DNA from: Desulfuromonas sp. KJ2020
GTDB taxonomy: Bacteria; Desulfobacterota; Desulfuromonadia; Desulfuromonadales; SZUA-540
Assembly: GCF_024197615.1 (NCBI RefSeq)
Contig: NZ_JAKUKE010000001.1
Location: 958,424-1,022,423 of the forward strand
Direction: 5' to 3'
Length of the DNA stretch: 64,000 nt
Each line of letters starts with the position of its first letter. Position 1 is the first letter of the stretch. Of the stretch, positions 7,387 through 16,354 are shown piece after piece. Made by a program: the position numbers and the translations under genes. The notes below the pieces were generated by a model. It made no database searches and was not told where the DNA came from. It was given only the letters and a program-made list of their open reading frames with translations.

Positions 7387-10300
7387 CAGGTTGTTCTCCA
7401 GAATTCAGGGCGGGTCAGCTCCTGCATTGTCCCTATGCGCCGGGTGGTTTTCCGCATCATGCCGTTGCCGTGGTGACGTATGGCGAGATAACGGGGGCTG
7501 CCGTCCTCGCCGAGGACGGGCCGACAATCCTCGCGGTCAACTTGGGGTTTAATGCGGCAAAAGATGATGGCACTCCAGTACGGGCTTTGATTCCGCAGGT
7601 GCTCCTGCGGTATGGGGAATGTCACACCGATCCGGGAAATCATCTGGGTATCTTTGTCCGTGCGGAAATCCTCGACGGTCGGATGGATGACGGTCGGCGT
7701 CGGAGAAAAACAACCGCTGGGATAGTAGTGGCAGATGATCTCCGCCTGACTCAGCATGGGCACGAACCGTTGGAGGGTGCAGTTAGCAGAGAGGGCATCC
7801 ACATACACCGGCGGAAAAGATCTTCTCTGTTGTCCGCGCTCGGCGCTTTCAACCCCAAAACCGAGCAAGTATTCATCCAGAAAGAGTCGCTCGATATCCG
7901 TCCAATGCGGCCACTCGGCGCTAAAACGTGCTTCAACCAAAGGCGCTTGGGCATGGGCACGGATTTTCTCCCAAATCGTGGCGCCTTGTTGTGGGGACAG
8001 GCGTAGCGGTCCGTTTTTGGCAAACCGCTCTACGGGATCGTCCTCCAGCCAGGTACCCGCAAGAGTCCCGCCTACAGCGACTAGGGTCAAGGGGATTGCC
8101 CAGGCCCAGGTAGTGGCACCAGCAAGTCCGAAAAAAGCTCCGGCGGAAATCATTTTGGCATAACCTGCATCATGGTCTGCGACCCTAAAGTCCCTTATTC
8201 CATCAAAAACACTGAAAATCCCCATGGCCGCATTGCCGAGGAAACGACCTCTAGCGGCCGTCCGCGTCAAACCTTCGCTTAAAGGTTTCTTACCCACCCG
8301 CAACCACAAATTCCCCGTCTCCGCCATCCCCTGGGCAACGCCACTCACCGCAGAGATCAACTGCAGTCCCCGAAGTCCTCCGTCGCCCAGCCCCTTGACC
8401 TCACCTGCGGCGATCTGGTGCAGAACGGTGCGCAGATTGAGCAGGTCCAGCGCCACAAAAAAGGGAGCGATGGCGACGGCACGAGGGATCGAGTCGTGAT
8501 ATCGAGTCGCGAGCCGGGCAGGAAGTGGTTTGAGATCTTTGCGCACGAGTTGGCGCGTGGTCACCTCCGTCACCTCGATGGTGGCGGGGAAAATTCCGAC
8601 CCGGTTCTTTTGTACCACGGACATCATGCCGTCGGTGGTGGCCGCACGGGCACCGAGGGCCAGTGCCGCCTTGTAGGTGACTGCACGGCGGGCCAGGCTG
8701 GTGGCTTCCCCCTCGACGGGGTGATAACCTTCGGGGATTTTCGGTTCTGGTAGCGAGACGTCAACCAGGGTGTATTCACCGAATCCGGGTACTTTGAGGG
8801 TGTTGATGCGCTCTGAAACCCACTCCAGGGTCTGAAGATCGGCCTTGATACTGGAAAAGGCTTCGATCAGGGCGGTGCCGATGGCACCGGCCCGGGTAAC
8901 GAGATCAACGCCTTGATCCTCCAGGATGGTTTTGAGTCGCAGGCTCTGCGACGCTGCGTCGTCTTGCAACAGGGCTACGGTGCGCGGTTTGGCGGCGGGA
9001 CGAGAGGTGGATTCGGTGCGGATCTCCAGGTCTCCTGCCAGCAACAGCCCTGCCGGATTGCCGGCAGTCTTGAGCCTGTCCATGTAGGCTTGGGCCGCCT
9101 TCGAGGTCTGCCGATCGGCGGTCTTATGGGTGTCCGGCGGGTCAAGCCAGGCGTCGAGGAAGGTCGCCGGTTGTTCCAGAAAGCGCGCGGCATAGAGAAC
9201 CACTCCCTTGCCGTTGAGCTGACGCTCTGGGGTGTTTTCGAGATAATCGCCCAGGGCCGTTTGATAGGCATGGCTTCCCAAATAAAAGACCAAGCTTTCT
9301 CTGGTGGCCATGATGGTTTGGCGCAGCGGCCTGCGTTCCTTGGTTCCGAGCAGCATATCGAGACATTCCCTGTTGAGATGACGCCCGTATTTGCGCTGTT
9401 TGTCTTCGGAAGCAAAACCGATCTGCTGCATCAGGAGCGCAACCTGAAACTGTGCGGCGACCTTCCGGCGCATGGCCTGCTCTGCTTCGCCGAAGGTATC
9501 GCCACGCCGCATATGAAGGGCGACTCTTTCCAGAGGAAGCCCGACGCGCAGGGCCTCGATGAAGCTCTCCATCTCGGCCCAAGCCGCTTCGTGGGTGTCG
9601 GCCAGGTTCATGGCTACCCCCAACGGATCATGCAGATAAACAACCGGGACCTTGCTCTGCCGGAACGCCGCCAGATCATAGCGCCGTGGCAGCTCGAACT
9701 GGTCCGCCGGGCCGATCGCTCCTTCATCTTGGTCGAAATCGGGATAGCTGGAGAGATCGATCTTCTGCATCCGGCGGCTACGTAATTGAGAGGCCTCTTC
9801 GGAATCGTCCCCGGCCATGCCGCCCATGGCGTCGATACGGGCCCAACTCCATTGCACCTCGGAGTAGGTCATCTCCAGCGCGACCGCTTTCCCCCGAATG
9901 GTGTAGGGTACCACCACGCGGCTGTCACTGGTTTGCACGGTGGCGGGCCGCACATCCTGCCCCTTTTCGTAGGTCAGATTGACGTCGCGGAAAAAGCCTT
10001 CCCGTTCGACTTTGAACTCTCGCCAGAGTCGGCCGTTCACAAAGACATAGAGCCAGCCCAGATCCTGGCTGCAGCGTGGGTATTGGGCTTTGGTACGGTC
10101 GGCGTCGGTCGTTGTGTAACAGCGGGGCAACAGGGGAACCAGGACCGTTTGCCACCTTGGTGAGGACTCCTCGCTGGAACAGGTGGAGAAGCCCTGCACC
10201 AGGGGGATATGGTAGGCACCGTGCTTTTCATCCGGCTGGTAAAGAAAAAGGTCATACTCACCTTCGGCGAGGTTTTCAAAAATCAGTTCGCGGCGATGGT

Positions 10301-11642
10301 CGTCGGTGCGGGCCGTGGAACCCAGGGGAACTTCATGGGTGCTGTCTCCGCTTCTGGCAATCAAGGTGCCCTTCATGTTCAGGCTTTGGGTGCCGGCAAT
10401 CTCAAGGGCGAGCTTAAAGGGTGTGCCCGGTTTGTCCAGAGCGTCGACCGAGGCGAGGGCCTTGGCGGGTGCGGGCGAGGCCCTCGGTTGCACCAAGGGC
10501 ATGGGGGCGGTGTTGCGGTTGTTGGAGACCATAAGATCTCCATTGCGCACGGCCGCTATCCCTTCAATGTACACATTGGGGGAGGCGGTGATAAATTCGG
10601 CCTTGCCCATGATGGTGCCGGAGTGAAGTCCCTGGCGATTGCCGGCTTCATCGCCGGTGCTTTTGGCGAAGCATGAGTTTTTGGTGCAGACGGGATGGCC
10701 GTTGATAAAAACCGTGGCAGCGGTATTGGCGGCGTCGCTAGATTTGGCGATATTGGTGTAGGGAATATTGACGACAGCGGGACCGATCTGCGTGCGACAG
10801 ACATCTACCGTGGTCAGGGTACCGCAGCTGCCGGCATGCACGGTAGTGCGGCCGTTGATAAGGACGTTGCCGGAGTGTGAAACAGAATTTTTATGCGAGC
10901 CCTTGGCAGTTTGTATCTTGGTCTGATTTTCGGACATTGGTGAAGTCTTTAGTCTGGATAAATCCTGATCTATTTTTTGAAGCTGAGCCGATGTTATTTT
11001 CTCCAATGATTTTTCATTCCCCGCAACTTGCAAAGGTTCAAGGTCCGAAATTGACGGTTCATACTCCTGTGTCCCCTGTAATTTTTGTAAATAACGCCTG
11101 TACCGTGGGATGAGAGGTATAACTGCTTGGTCAGCTATTTGCAAACCACCATATTCTTCTTCCGGCCCATCGTGATGAAATTTATAAACCCATCTGTGAA
11201 GTTCAGAATCGGAAATGCCCCTACTCCGTGCCAGTGTGATGTTTTCTGAAGTGAAATCAACCAGCGCTCTCGCTTGAGCATCCATGTTCCACCGATTGTC
11301 ATCCGAAAGACCGTAGGCGGAACCGGTTCGATTGATGAACTGTCCTAAACCACTTGCGCTGGTAGGTCCTGCCGCCGCATCCGGGTTAAACCCAGATTCG
11401 TGTCGTGCGATGGCAAGGGTCATCGCAATTAGGTCATCAGACATCCCTTTTGCGCGGCCAGCCGCTACAATAGCGTCAATAGCTTGTTGTTGTACATCAA
11501 GAGAGGCATCCCCGTGTCGGCGACTGAAACCTGAAGGGCGGCCTGGAGTGGAATCGATAGGAGAATGGTAGTGTGACCATTCAGCTACTTGACTCGAGGT
11601 GTAGGCTGCACCCCGCGACGAAAATATGTCATCAGTGTTCAT
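7386..11642 (-). CDS. T6SS effector: lytic transglycosylase + PAAR-like + VasX-like toxin
   Basis: A 1418-residue polymorphic toxin. Residues ~50-190 form a lysozyme/SLT-like domain: the I-A-R-H-E-S-G-F-N-P motif places the catalytic Glu at 82, followed by S-A-S-G-L-G-Q-F. Residues ~255-380 are a DUF4150 PAAR-like repeat (G-N-V-L-I-N-G, N-I-P-Y-T-N, V-F-I-N-G-H-P-V-C), which would cap the VgrG spike. From ~500 the L-G-W-L-Y-V-F-V-N-G-R-L-W-R-E and Y-S-E-V-Q-W-S-W motifs match the VasX N-terminal family of pore-forming T6SS effectors. Hydrophobic segments near ~1190-1230 (A-G-A-F-F-G-L-A-G-A-T-T-W-A-W) could insert in membranes. The start ATG has a CTGGAG Shine-Dalgarno sequence. It is the last intact gene of the main T6SS operon, so no separate PAAR gene is needed. 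Confidence 0.8.
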   Translation of the reverse strand: MNTDDIFSSRGAAYTSSQVAEWSHYHSPIDSTPGRPSGFSRRHGDASLDVQQQAIDAIVAAGRAKGMSDDLIAMTLAIARHESGFNPDAAAGPTSASGLGQFINRTGSAYGLSDDNRWNMDAQARALVDFTSENITLARSRGISDSELHRWVYKFHHDGPEEEYGGLQIADQAVIPLIPRYRRYLQKLQGTQEYEPSISDLEPLQVAGNEKSLEKITSAQLQKIDQDLSRLKTSPMSENQTKIQTAKGSHKNSVSHSGNVLINGRTTVHAGSCGTLTTVDVCRTQIGPAVVNIPYTNIAKSSDAANTAATVFINGHPVCTKNSCFAKSTGDEAGNRQGLHSGTIMGKAEFITASPNVYIEGIAAVRNGDLMVSNNRNTAPMPLVQPRASPAPAKALASVDALDKPGTPFKLALEIAGTQSLNMKGTLIARSGDSTHEVPLGSTARTDDHRRELIFENLAEGEYDLFLYQPDEKHGAYHIPLVQGFSTCSSEESSPRWQTVLVPLLPRCYTTTDADRTKAQYPRCSQDLGWLYVFVNGRLWREFKVEREGFFRDVNLTYEKGQDVRPATVQTSDSRVVVPYTIRGKAVALEMTYSEVQWSWARIDAMGGMAGDDSEEASQLRSRRMQKIDLSSYPDFDQDEGAIGPADQFELPRRYDLAAFRQSKVPVVYLHDPLGVAMNLADTHEAAWAEMESFIEALRVGLPLERVALHMRRGDTFGEAEQAMRRKVAAQFQVALLMQQIGFASEDKQRKYGRHLNRECLDMLLGTKERRPLRQTIMATRESLVFYLGSHAYQTALGDYLENTPERQLNGKGVVLYAARFLEQPATFLDAWLDPPDTHKTADRQTSKAAQAYMDRLKTAGNPAGLLLAGDLEIRTESTSRPAAKPRTVALLQDDAASQSLRLKTILEDQGVDLVTRAGAIGTALIEAFSSIKADLQTLEWVSERINTLKVPGFGEYTLVDVSLPEPKIPEGYHPVEGEATSLARRAVTYKAALALGARAATTDGMMSVVQKNRVGIFPATIEVTEVTTRQLVRKDLKPLPARLATRYHDSIPRAVAIAPFFVALDLLNLRTVLHQIAAGEVKGLGDGGLRGLQLISAVSGVAQGMAETGNLWLRVGKKPLSEGLTRTAARGRFLGNAAMGIFSVFDGIRDFRVADHDAGYAKMISAGAFFGLAGATTWAWAIPLTLVAVGGTLAGTWLEDDPVERFAKNGPLRLSPQQGATIWEKIRAHAQAPLVEARFSAEWPHWTDIERLFLDEYLLGFGVESAERGQQRRSFPPVYVDALSANCTLQRFVPMLSQAEIICHYYPSGCFSPTPTVIHPTVEDFRTDKDTQMISRIGVTFPIPQEHLRNQSPYWSAIIFCRIKPQVDREDCRPVLGEDGSPRYLAIRHHGNGMMRKTTRRIGTMQELTRPEFWRTT

Positions 11643-11710
11643 TGAACGGCTCCAGGTGAGTCAATGGATTCCTGAGGAAAATAAGAAAAGAAAAAGTCTA
11701 ATAATCTGCG

Positions 11711-12310
11711 CTATTCATTGGCGGTAATTTCATCGACTAGGCATTCAATCTTTGACTTCCATGACATGGGTTCATCACGACTTATCGGATATATCTTGGC
11801 CGCCAGGAAGCAATTTTTCTCATCGGTACGGTACAGTGGAGAAGCGACTGAAGTGAACCCACGCTTGATAATTTGTGGTTCATCCAGACGGAATAGCAAA
11901 ATCTCCCAACAACAACGTGCGCCACCACTAAAAACCGATAAGGCAAAATACTCAACCCCTCGATGGCTCAGTAAAAACCATGGTTTTTCCTGCTCGGGAT
12001 CAAGAATATAATTGGAGGATTCCCAGAGGAGTAATTCAAGCGCCTTATCGTCTCTCCACGTGACACAAAGCCTGCTATTTTCTTCTGAGGTCTCTGAACT
12101 CAAGACAATATGTCCCCCACTTAAGGGTGTAGGAATGTGAACGGCTTGAAGGTTGTTTACTTCACAAGAAGCTCTCATTTTTTGTGAAAGAGGATTTGTC
12201 AGAGAGTTTGCGGTTGAGGCACACCCAGAGAAAACTAATAAAGCAGAAAGGAACGAGAGAACTCGGGTACAGGCAATGCGGCGATAGGACTGAGCCACGG
12301 TATGAATCAT
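11711..12310 (-). CDS. Lipoprotein, probable immunity protein
   Basis: 199 residues with a signal peptide ending in a lipobox (L-L-V-F-S-G-C, lipid Cys at ~30) and a ~170-residue periplasmic domain with a C-C pair (G-A-R-C-C-W). It sits directly upstream of the effector with an SLT domain, where periplasmic immunity proteins are usual. The domain itself is not recognised. GGGAGA upstream of ATG 12310 serves as the ribosome-binding site. Base composition is more AT-rich than the flanking T6SS genes, as often seen for exchanged effector-immunity modules. Confidence 0.55.
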   Translation of the reverse strand: MIHTVAQSYRRIACTRVLSFLSALLVFSGCASTANSLTNPLSQKMRASCEVNNLQAVHIPTPLSGGHIVLSSETSEENSRLCVTWRDDKALELLLWESSNYILDPEQEKPWFLLSHRGVEYFALSVFSGGARCCWEILLFRLDEPQIIKRGFTSVASPLYRTDEKNCFLAAKIYPISRDEPMSWKSKIECLVDEITANE

Positions 12311-12469
12311 TATGATCTCCCTTGATGTAATCTGCCAAAATGTGTAAATGGATTTCGATCTCTGTAGTAGGAATGTAATTCAAAAACTTTAAAGTTTTAT
12401 AACGTTGCTGCCTGATTGACCATTGAAATTTCAAATTAAATTTTATGGGAAGGGGATCCTTCCCTGTCT

Positions 12470-13618
12470 TCACAGCGGAATAGTCACTATTTTGGATGAT
12501 TTTCTGGACGTCGCCTCTTCGGGATACGGTGGTTTATGTAGCCACATCGCCCCACGGTGCGGGGTGTCGCCTGCTTCGCAGACCAATAGGCTGGTGATCG
12601 CTGTATAGGTGAAGTCTAGACGGGCACAGCCCAAGGCCACTGACAGCGGCAGGGTCGCTGCACCGATGTCGCCGAGAATATGGCAGGGGTAAAGTTCTTC
12701 TATGGGCTGCTGGGTGCTTGGCCACAGGTTCTGGCGCACTTGATGCCATTCGAGAGTGTGACAGGCGCTGGCGTCCAAGGGGAGGATGACCGCGGCCGGT
12801 TCGGGTGTGTTTTGGTCAACCTGTGTGCTTTTTCTGATGGCCTCGGCGAGTGCCGTCAGGCTCTTTTCATCGGCTCGACCGGGATAGGGTTCCACGGTGG
12901 CGGCGAGAGTGGTGATGTGGGAAAGGCCTGATGCAGTTGTGGTTTTTTGCAGGAACAGAAAGACGGCGGCTTCGCCGGGAAAGATCCCGCTGCTGCCTGC
13001 CGTCAGCAGGGCACGACTTTGCATCACCTCCAAACAGGTGGCGGTATCGATGAGGGTGTCAGCGCCGCCGAAGAGGACTGCATCCCACATCCCTTTTTTG
13101 AGTTGCTCACAGGCCTCAAGCAGAGCGGACACGGACCCATCCGCCGGGGTCAGGAGGCGGATTTCAACCTGTTCGGCTTCTGGCAAGGTGCTCCGCAGGA
13201 AGGCCTGTATTTGCTGGTGATCGACCTGGCTGCCTCTTATGGTGTCGATGGGAGGCAAAAGCAGCATAACCAGCAGGGAGCGGCCGATAGGCAGGGAAGG
13301 CTGTTTTTCCAGAAGGTTGTACAGGGCCTCTTCCAGAAGGGCGAGAAGACGATCCTGGGGTGACGTCAAGTCGTCAAACTCCGGTAGGGCGCCAGTGTGG
13401 ATGGGCTGGAGCTGGTCGGGATTGTTTTCTGTCGGCAGCAGCAGGCCGGGATGCGGTCTTGCCGTGGATATATTGGTCGCCACGCCGCCAAAAAGAGCGG
13501 CCGTTTCGCTGCCAAAACGGCAGCAAAGACCGATATCCATTATTTGGACGACGGTCTGGGGTTTGGCCACCACAGGTCGTGAAGGATAGCTGGCGAGGGA
13601 CGTTTTGCTTGGGCACAT
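12470..13618 (-). CDS. Ketosynthase-fold (thiolase-like) protein lacking the catalytic cysteine
   Basis: 382 residues from the ATG that overlaps the DUF2169 stop (TGATG). The second half follows beta-ketoacyl synthases: W-D-A-V-L-F-G-G-A-D (~178-187), G-I-F-P-G-E-A-A-V-F-L (as in the G-x-G-E-G-A block), and H-I-L-G-D-I-G-A-A (the C-terminal His block). Where active synthases have T-A-C-S-x-S this protein has T-P-A-D-G-S (~157-162), so the nucleophile is missing, and no clear D-A-H-G-T is seen. It is therefore unlikely to be an enzyme in lipid synthesis. Ketosynthase-like genes occur in DUF2169/DUF3540 effector cassettes; a chaperone or scaffold role is inference. Confidence 0.65.
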   Translation of the reverse strand: MCPSKTSLASYPSRPVVAKPQTVVQIMDIGLCCRFGSETAALFGGVATNISTARPHPGLLLPTENNPDQLQPIHTGALPEFDDLTSPQDRLLALLEEALYNLLEKQPSLPIGRSLLVMLLLPPIDTIRGSQVDHQQIQAFLRSTLPEAEQVEIRLLTPADGSVSALLEACEQLKKGMWDAVLFGGADTLIDTATCLEVMQSRALLTAGSSGIFPGEAAVFLFLQKTTTASGLSHITTLAATVEPYPGRADEKSLTALAEAIRKSTQVDQNTPEPAAVILPLDASACHTLEWHQVRQNLWPSTQQPIEELYPCHILGDIGAATLPLSVALGCARLDFTYTAITSLLVCEAGDTPHRGAMWLHKPPYPEEATSRKSSKIVTIPL

Positions 13619-14667
13619 CAGGTTAACGCCTCGGCGGCGACTGGATTTTTTTCTGACAAAAGATTGCGCAGAATGAGTACGCCGAATTCTCTTTCGTGCA
13701 GATCGAGGACGACCCCGCAACGAAAGATCTGATGAATTTCCTGACGGTCCGTATCGATGACAAGAGTGTCACATACCGGGTCAAGGCGGCTGAGTTGTTC
13801 ACCTGCGTGGCGAAAAACGGCGGGTTTCAATTCGGGCAGCCGGATGAGAACCTCGTGGGAAGCTTCCGCGAGCAGCCCGGTAACCTTAAGGACCATCTCC
13901 CCTTCAAAAGGGGCATCGAAGCGTTGATCCTGGGGAGCGACGTTGTGCATTGTCGCCAGGAGCGGCACCGCCCAGGGGCAAAGGCCCTGGGCGACGGATT
14001 CGGCATCGATTTCCCCGACTTCCCGACAGCGGGGATCCCAGAATGGCGGCAGTGGACCGAACCCCGCGGGCTGCACGCGGCTGGCCGGGCTGCTGATAAA
14101 GTTGGGTCCAATTTCGATAGCGGGCAGACCAAGGTTCTTGGTTCGCAGGCCGCGAAAGCTGTAGCCGACGCCAGCCGGGTTGGCGAGGCAGACTTGTTCA
14201 GGATGGGCAGGGTCGCTGCCGCCAAAGGCATTTTCGTAAATCAGGGGCACAGGGGCGGTGATGGAGGCAGGTTTCCCCGGCAAAGGAGTCAACATCCTGC
14301 GCTGCCAACTGCGGTTTCCGAAGACACGCAGCTCTTTGTGCCAGTAGCGGTTATTGTCCTGACACAGGCTCAGAGCTATCTGGATGACCTGGCTGCCGTA
14401 CGGGTCAGGCTGCGCGCTGCCGAACAGGTAGAGTTCGGCCCCCTGTTTGAACGGAACTACTTCACTGCTGGCCACCAGGCTTGAGCACGTTGGTTCGCCC
14501 CGGTACTGGTCGGCTTCCACGATAGGGACTTGGGGCAAAGCGGTCAGGTTACCCTGACCGTCAAATTGATAACTGGCTTTAAAGACCAGCGTCCATTGTC
14601 GGTGGCCTTGGCGACACCAGCCGAGATAAAGACCGGCCGCCCAATCCGTCTGGTTCTCAAGCTGCAT
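13618..14667 (-). CDS. DUF2169 T6SS accessory/adaptor protein
   Basis: 349 residues of the DUF2169 family: N-terminal N-Q-T-D-W-A-A-G-L-Y, V-F-K-A-S-Y-Q-F, and the central Y-E-N-A-F-G-G-S-D-P followed by N-P-A-G-V-G-Y motif. DUF2169 proteins are coded next to PAAR-like DUF4150 effectors and are thought to help load them on VgrG. It shares one-base stop/start overlaps with both neighbours, so translation is coupled in the cassette. Confidence 0.8.
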   Translation of the reverse strand: MQLENQTDWAAGLYLGWCRQGHRQWTLVFKASYQFDGQGNLTALPQVPIVEADQYRGEPTCSSLVASSEVVPFKQGAELYLFGSAQPDPYGSQVIQIALSLCQDNNRYWHKELRVFGNRSWQRRMLTPLPGKPASITAPVPLIYENAFGGSDPAHPEQVCLANPAGVGYSFRGLRTKNLGLPAIEIGPNFISSPASRVQPAGFGPLPPFWDPRCREVGEIDAESVAQGLCPWAVPLLATMHNVAPQDQRFDAPFEGEMVLKVTGLLAEASHEVLIRLPELKPAVFRHAGEQLSRLDPVCDTLVIDTDRQEIHQIFRCGVVLDLHEREFGVLILRNLLSEKNPVAAEALT

Positions 14668-15884
14668 TAACGTACCTCCTGTCGGACTCTTTGCTGTGCT
14701 TCTTGGGCCAGATGATACTGACGTTTCACCTGCAGGGCGTTGGCACTGATACCGACCGGGGCCCCCTGCAGATAGGCAAGCAGGTCAAGCAGGTGATGGC
14801 TGAAACGCCCGGCCCAATTTAGACACAGCTGCCTGACCCAGGGAATATCCAACGGTCGACCCATAAGGAGGCGCTGACCGACGGCAAGCTGATCGCGATG
14901 CTTGTTCCACCAGCCTGTCGGGCCGTTTTGTCGATCCGCGCCCGTCTGCTCGGTTACCAGCTGCAGATGGGGAGAGACCTGGAGGTCTGTGCCGCTTACC
15001 CAGCGCCAGATCTGAGCCGAGAGGGCGGGGTCCTGCAGTTGTGGAGTCAGGCTCAGTAGGGCATCGATGGCCTCCCGGGTGCCATGAAGAGCCAGCAGTT
15101 CAGCTGCGAGTTCGGGGTGCTTGGCGCCATAGTGATGAATGACTTCGACGAGCTTCGGCTCGGCCGCCATCGCGCCCAGGCGCAACAGTTGATAAAAGGC
15201 TTCGGCCTCGCTTTCCGTCTCAATGCAGCGCCACAGGTGTTTAGTCGCCTTATCCCCATGCAGCACGGTTCCCCAGAGGGCTGCCGCCAAGATGAGGCCC
15301 GAGGTATTGGGGGGGCGACTGCCGCCCTGCCAACCCTGGAGGTAGGGGGCAAACAGGTCAAGGCCGCTGCCCGCCTGTCGGCTGGCGTAGTGTAAAGCCG
15401 CTACCTGCAGGTGCGAATCAAGACCGCGCAGTTCGGCCGCCGAGGTCAGCGCTGCAGGAACGGCGTAGGGCTGTTCCTGCCAGAGCTGAAAAAGCAAAGC
15501 GCGAAGATGGGGGGTCTCCCGGTAGAGCTCGAGCAATTGCTGGCCCTCTGCGGGAATGGAAACCAGGGCCAGGGCCTGAAAGGCCCCCTGCTGAACCGCG
15601 CCACCTTCGGCCAGGCAGGTCACAGCCTGTTCATATCCTGCCAGCCGGCGCTGCCTGTCACTGGACAGCAGTTGGCTGGCGAGGCAGACAAAGGTTTCCC
15701 CCTCATCGGTCGGATTTGCCGACGTCTGCGGGCGGTGAGCCAGGACATGCAGATGGATGAAAAGGCGCTGCTCCAGGCCTGCCAGCATGGAGGCATCGAC
15801 CAGGGGCTGCTGTTGCAGGAAGGACCTTTGAACATAGAGGGCTTGGGCCGATTCCTCATGGGAAGCCAAAAAAGGGATGGTCAT
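14667..15884 (-). CDS. TIGR02270-like HEAT-repeat protein
   Basis: 405 residues from ATG 15884, five bases after the DUF3540 stop. Almost entirely helical, with repeated A-L-x-x-L patterns like the TIGR02270 family found in T6SS effector cassettes (N-terminal H-L-H-V-L-A-H-R, later L-L-R-L-G-A-M-A). An upstream in-frame ATG would add 16 residues inside the DUF3540 gene and is less likely. Probably a scaffold or chaperone for effector assembly, by association only. Confidence 0.6.
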   Translation of the reverse strand: MTIPFLASHEESAQALYVQRSFLQQQPLVDASMLAGLEQRLFIHLHVLAHRPQTSANPTDEGETFVCLASQLLSSDRQRRLAGYEQAVTCLAEGGAVQQGAFQALALVSIPAEGQQLLELYRETPHLRALLFQLWQEQPYAVPAALTSAAELRGLDSHLQVAALHYASRQAGSGLDLFAPYLQGWQGGSRPPNTSGLILAAALWGTVLHGDKATKHLWRCIETESEAEAFYQLLRLGAMAAEPKLVEVIHHYGAKHPELAAELLALHGTREAIDALLSLTPQLQDPALSAQIWRWVSGTDLQVSPHLQLVTEQTGADRQNGPTGWWNKHRDQLAVGQRLLMGRPLDIPWVRQLCLNWAGRFSHHLLDLLAYLQGAPVGISANALQVKRQYHLAQEAQQRVRQEVR

Positions 15885-15888
15885 GGGG

Positions 15889-16311
15889 TCAATTGATCTC
15901 GATGGTCGTGCCCTGCAGCCGCATGCGGCCATGGGCGATACTGGTAATCTGCCTTCCGTTCAGGCGGATTGAGCCGTCTTTGTGGATTTCCAGACAACTG
16001 TCTCCCACCTGCAGGCGGATACCGGTGGCCGCTTCCAGGTTCAATTGACCGTTGTCTGTCTGCAGACGCGGGGCCGGTTCTTCTCCCTTGGCCCTGAGGC
16101 GGCCGCAGACAATCAGGCCTGTCTCTGTTGCCATCGTCATGACGGCATCCCCTTCTTTCAGATATTCGGTCTGATGCAGATGCCCGGCAACACAAAGTTT
16201 TTCACCGCCCTGTTCCACCATCAAGGCTTCGCCTGCCCGCACGGTGAGAACCGTGGCGAGCTGGACAGGGAGGCGGCTTGTTGGGTAGAGAGCTCTCAAA
16301 TTGGAGTGCAT
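15889..16311 (-). CDS. DUF3540 protein
   Basis: 140 residues, beta-rich, matching DUF3540, a family that travels with DUF2169/DUF4150 effectors. The tail (L-E-I-H-K-D-G-S-I-R-L-N-G-R-Q, then I-A-H-G-R-M-R-L-Q-G) resembles the beta-helix tip repeats of VgrG, so it may bind the spike. It lies 43 bases downstream of vgrG. Confidence 0.65.
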   Translation of the reverse strand: MHSNLRALYPTSRLPVQLATVLTVRAGEALMVEQGGEKLCVAGHLHQTEYLKEGDAVMTMATETGLIVCGRLRAKGEEPAPRLQTDNGQLNLEAATGIRLQVGDSCLEIHKDGSIRLNGRQITSIAHGRMRLQGTTIEIN

Positions 16312-16354
16312 GTTTTTCCTTTCATCATTGCGTCTTCGGGAATAGCCCGGTGGA

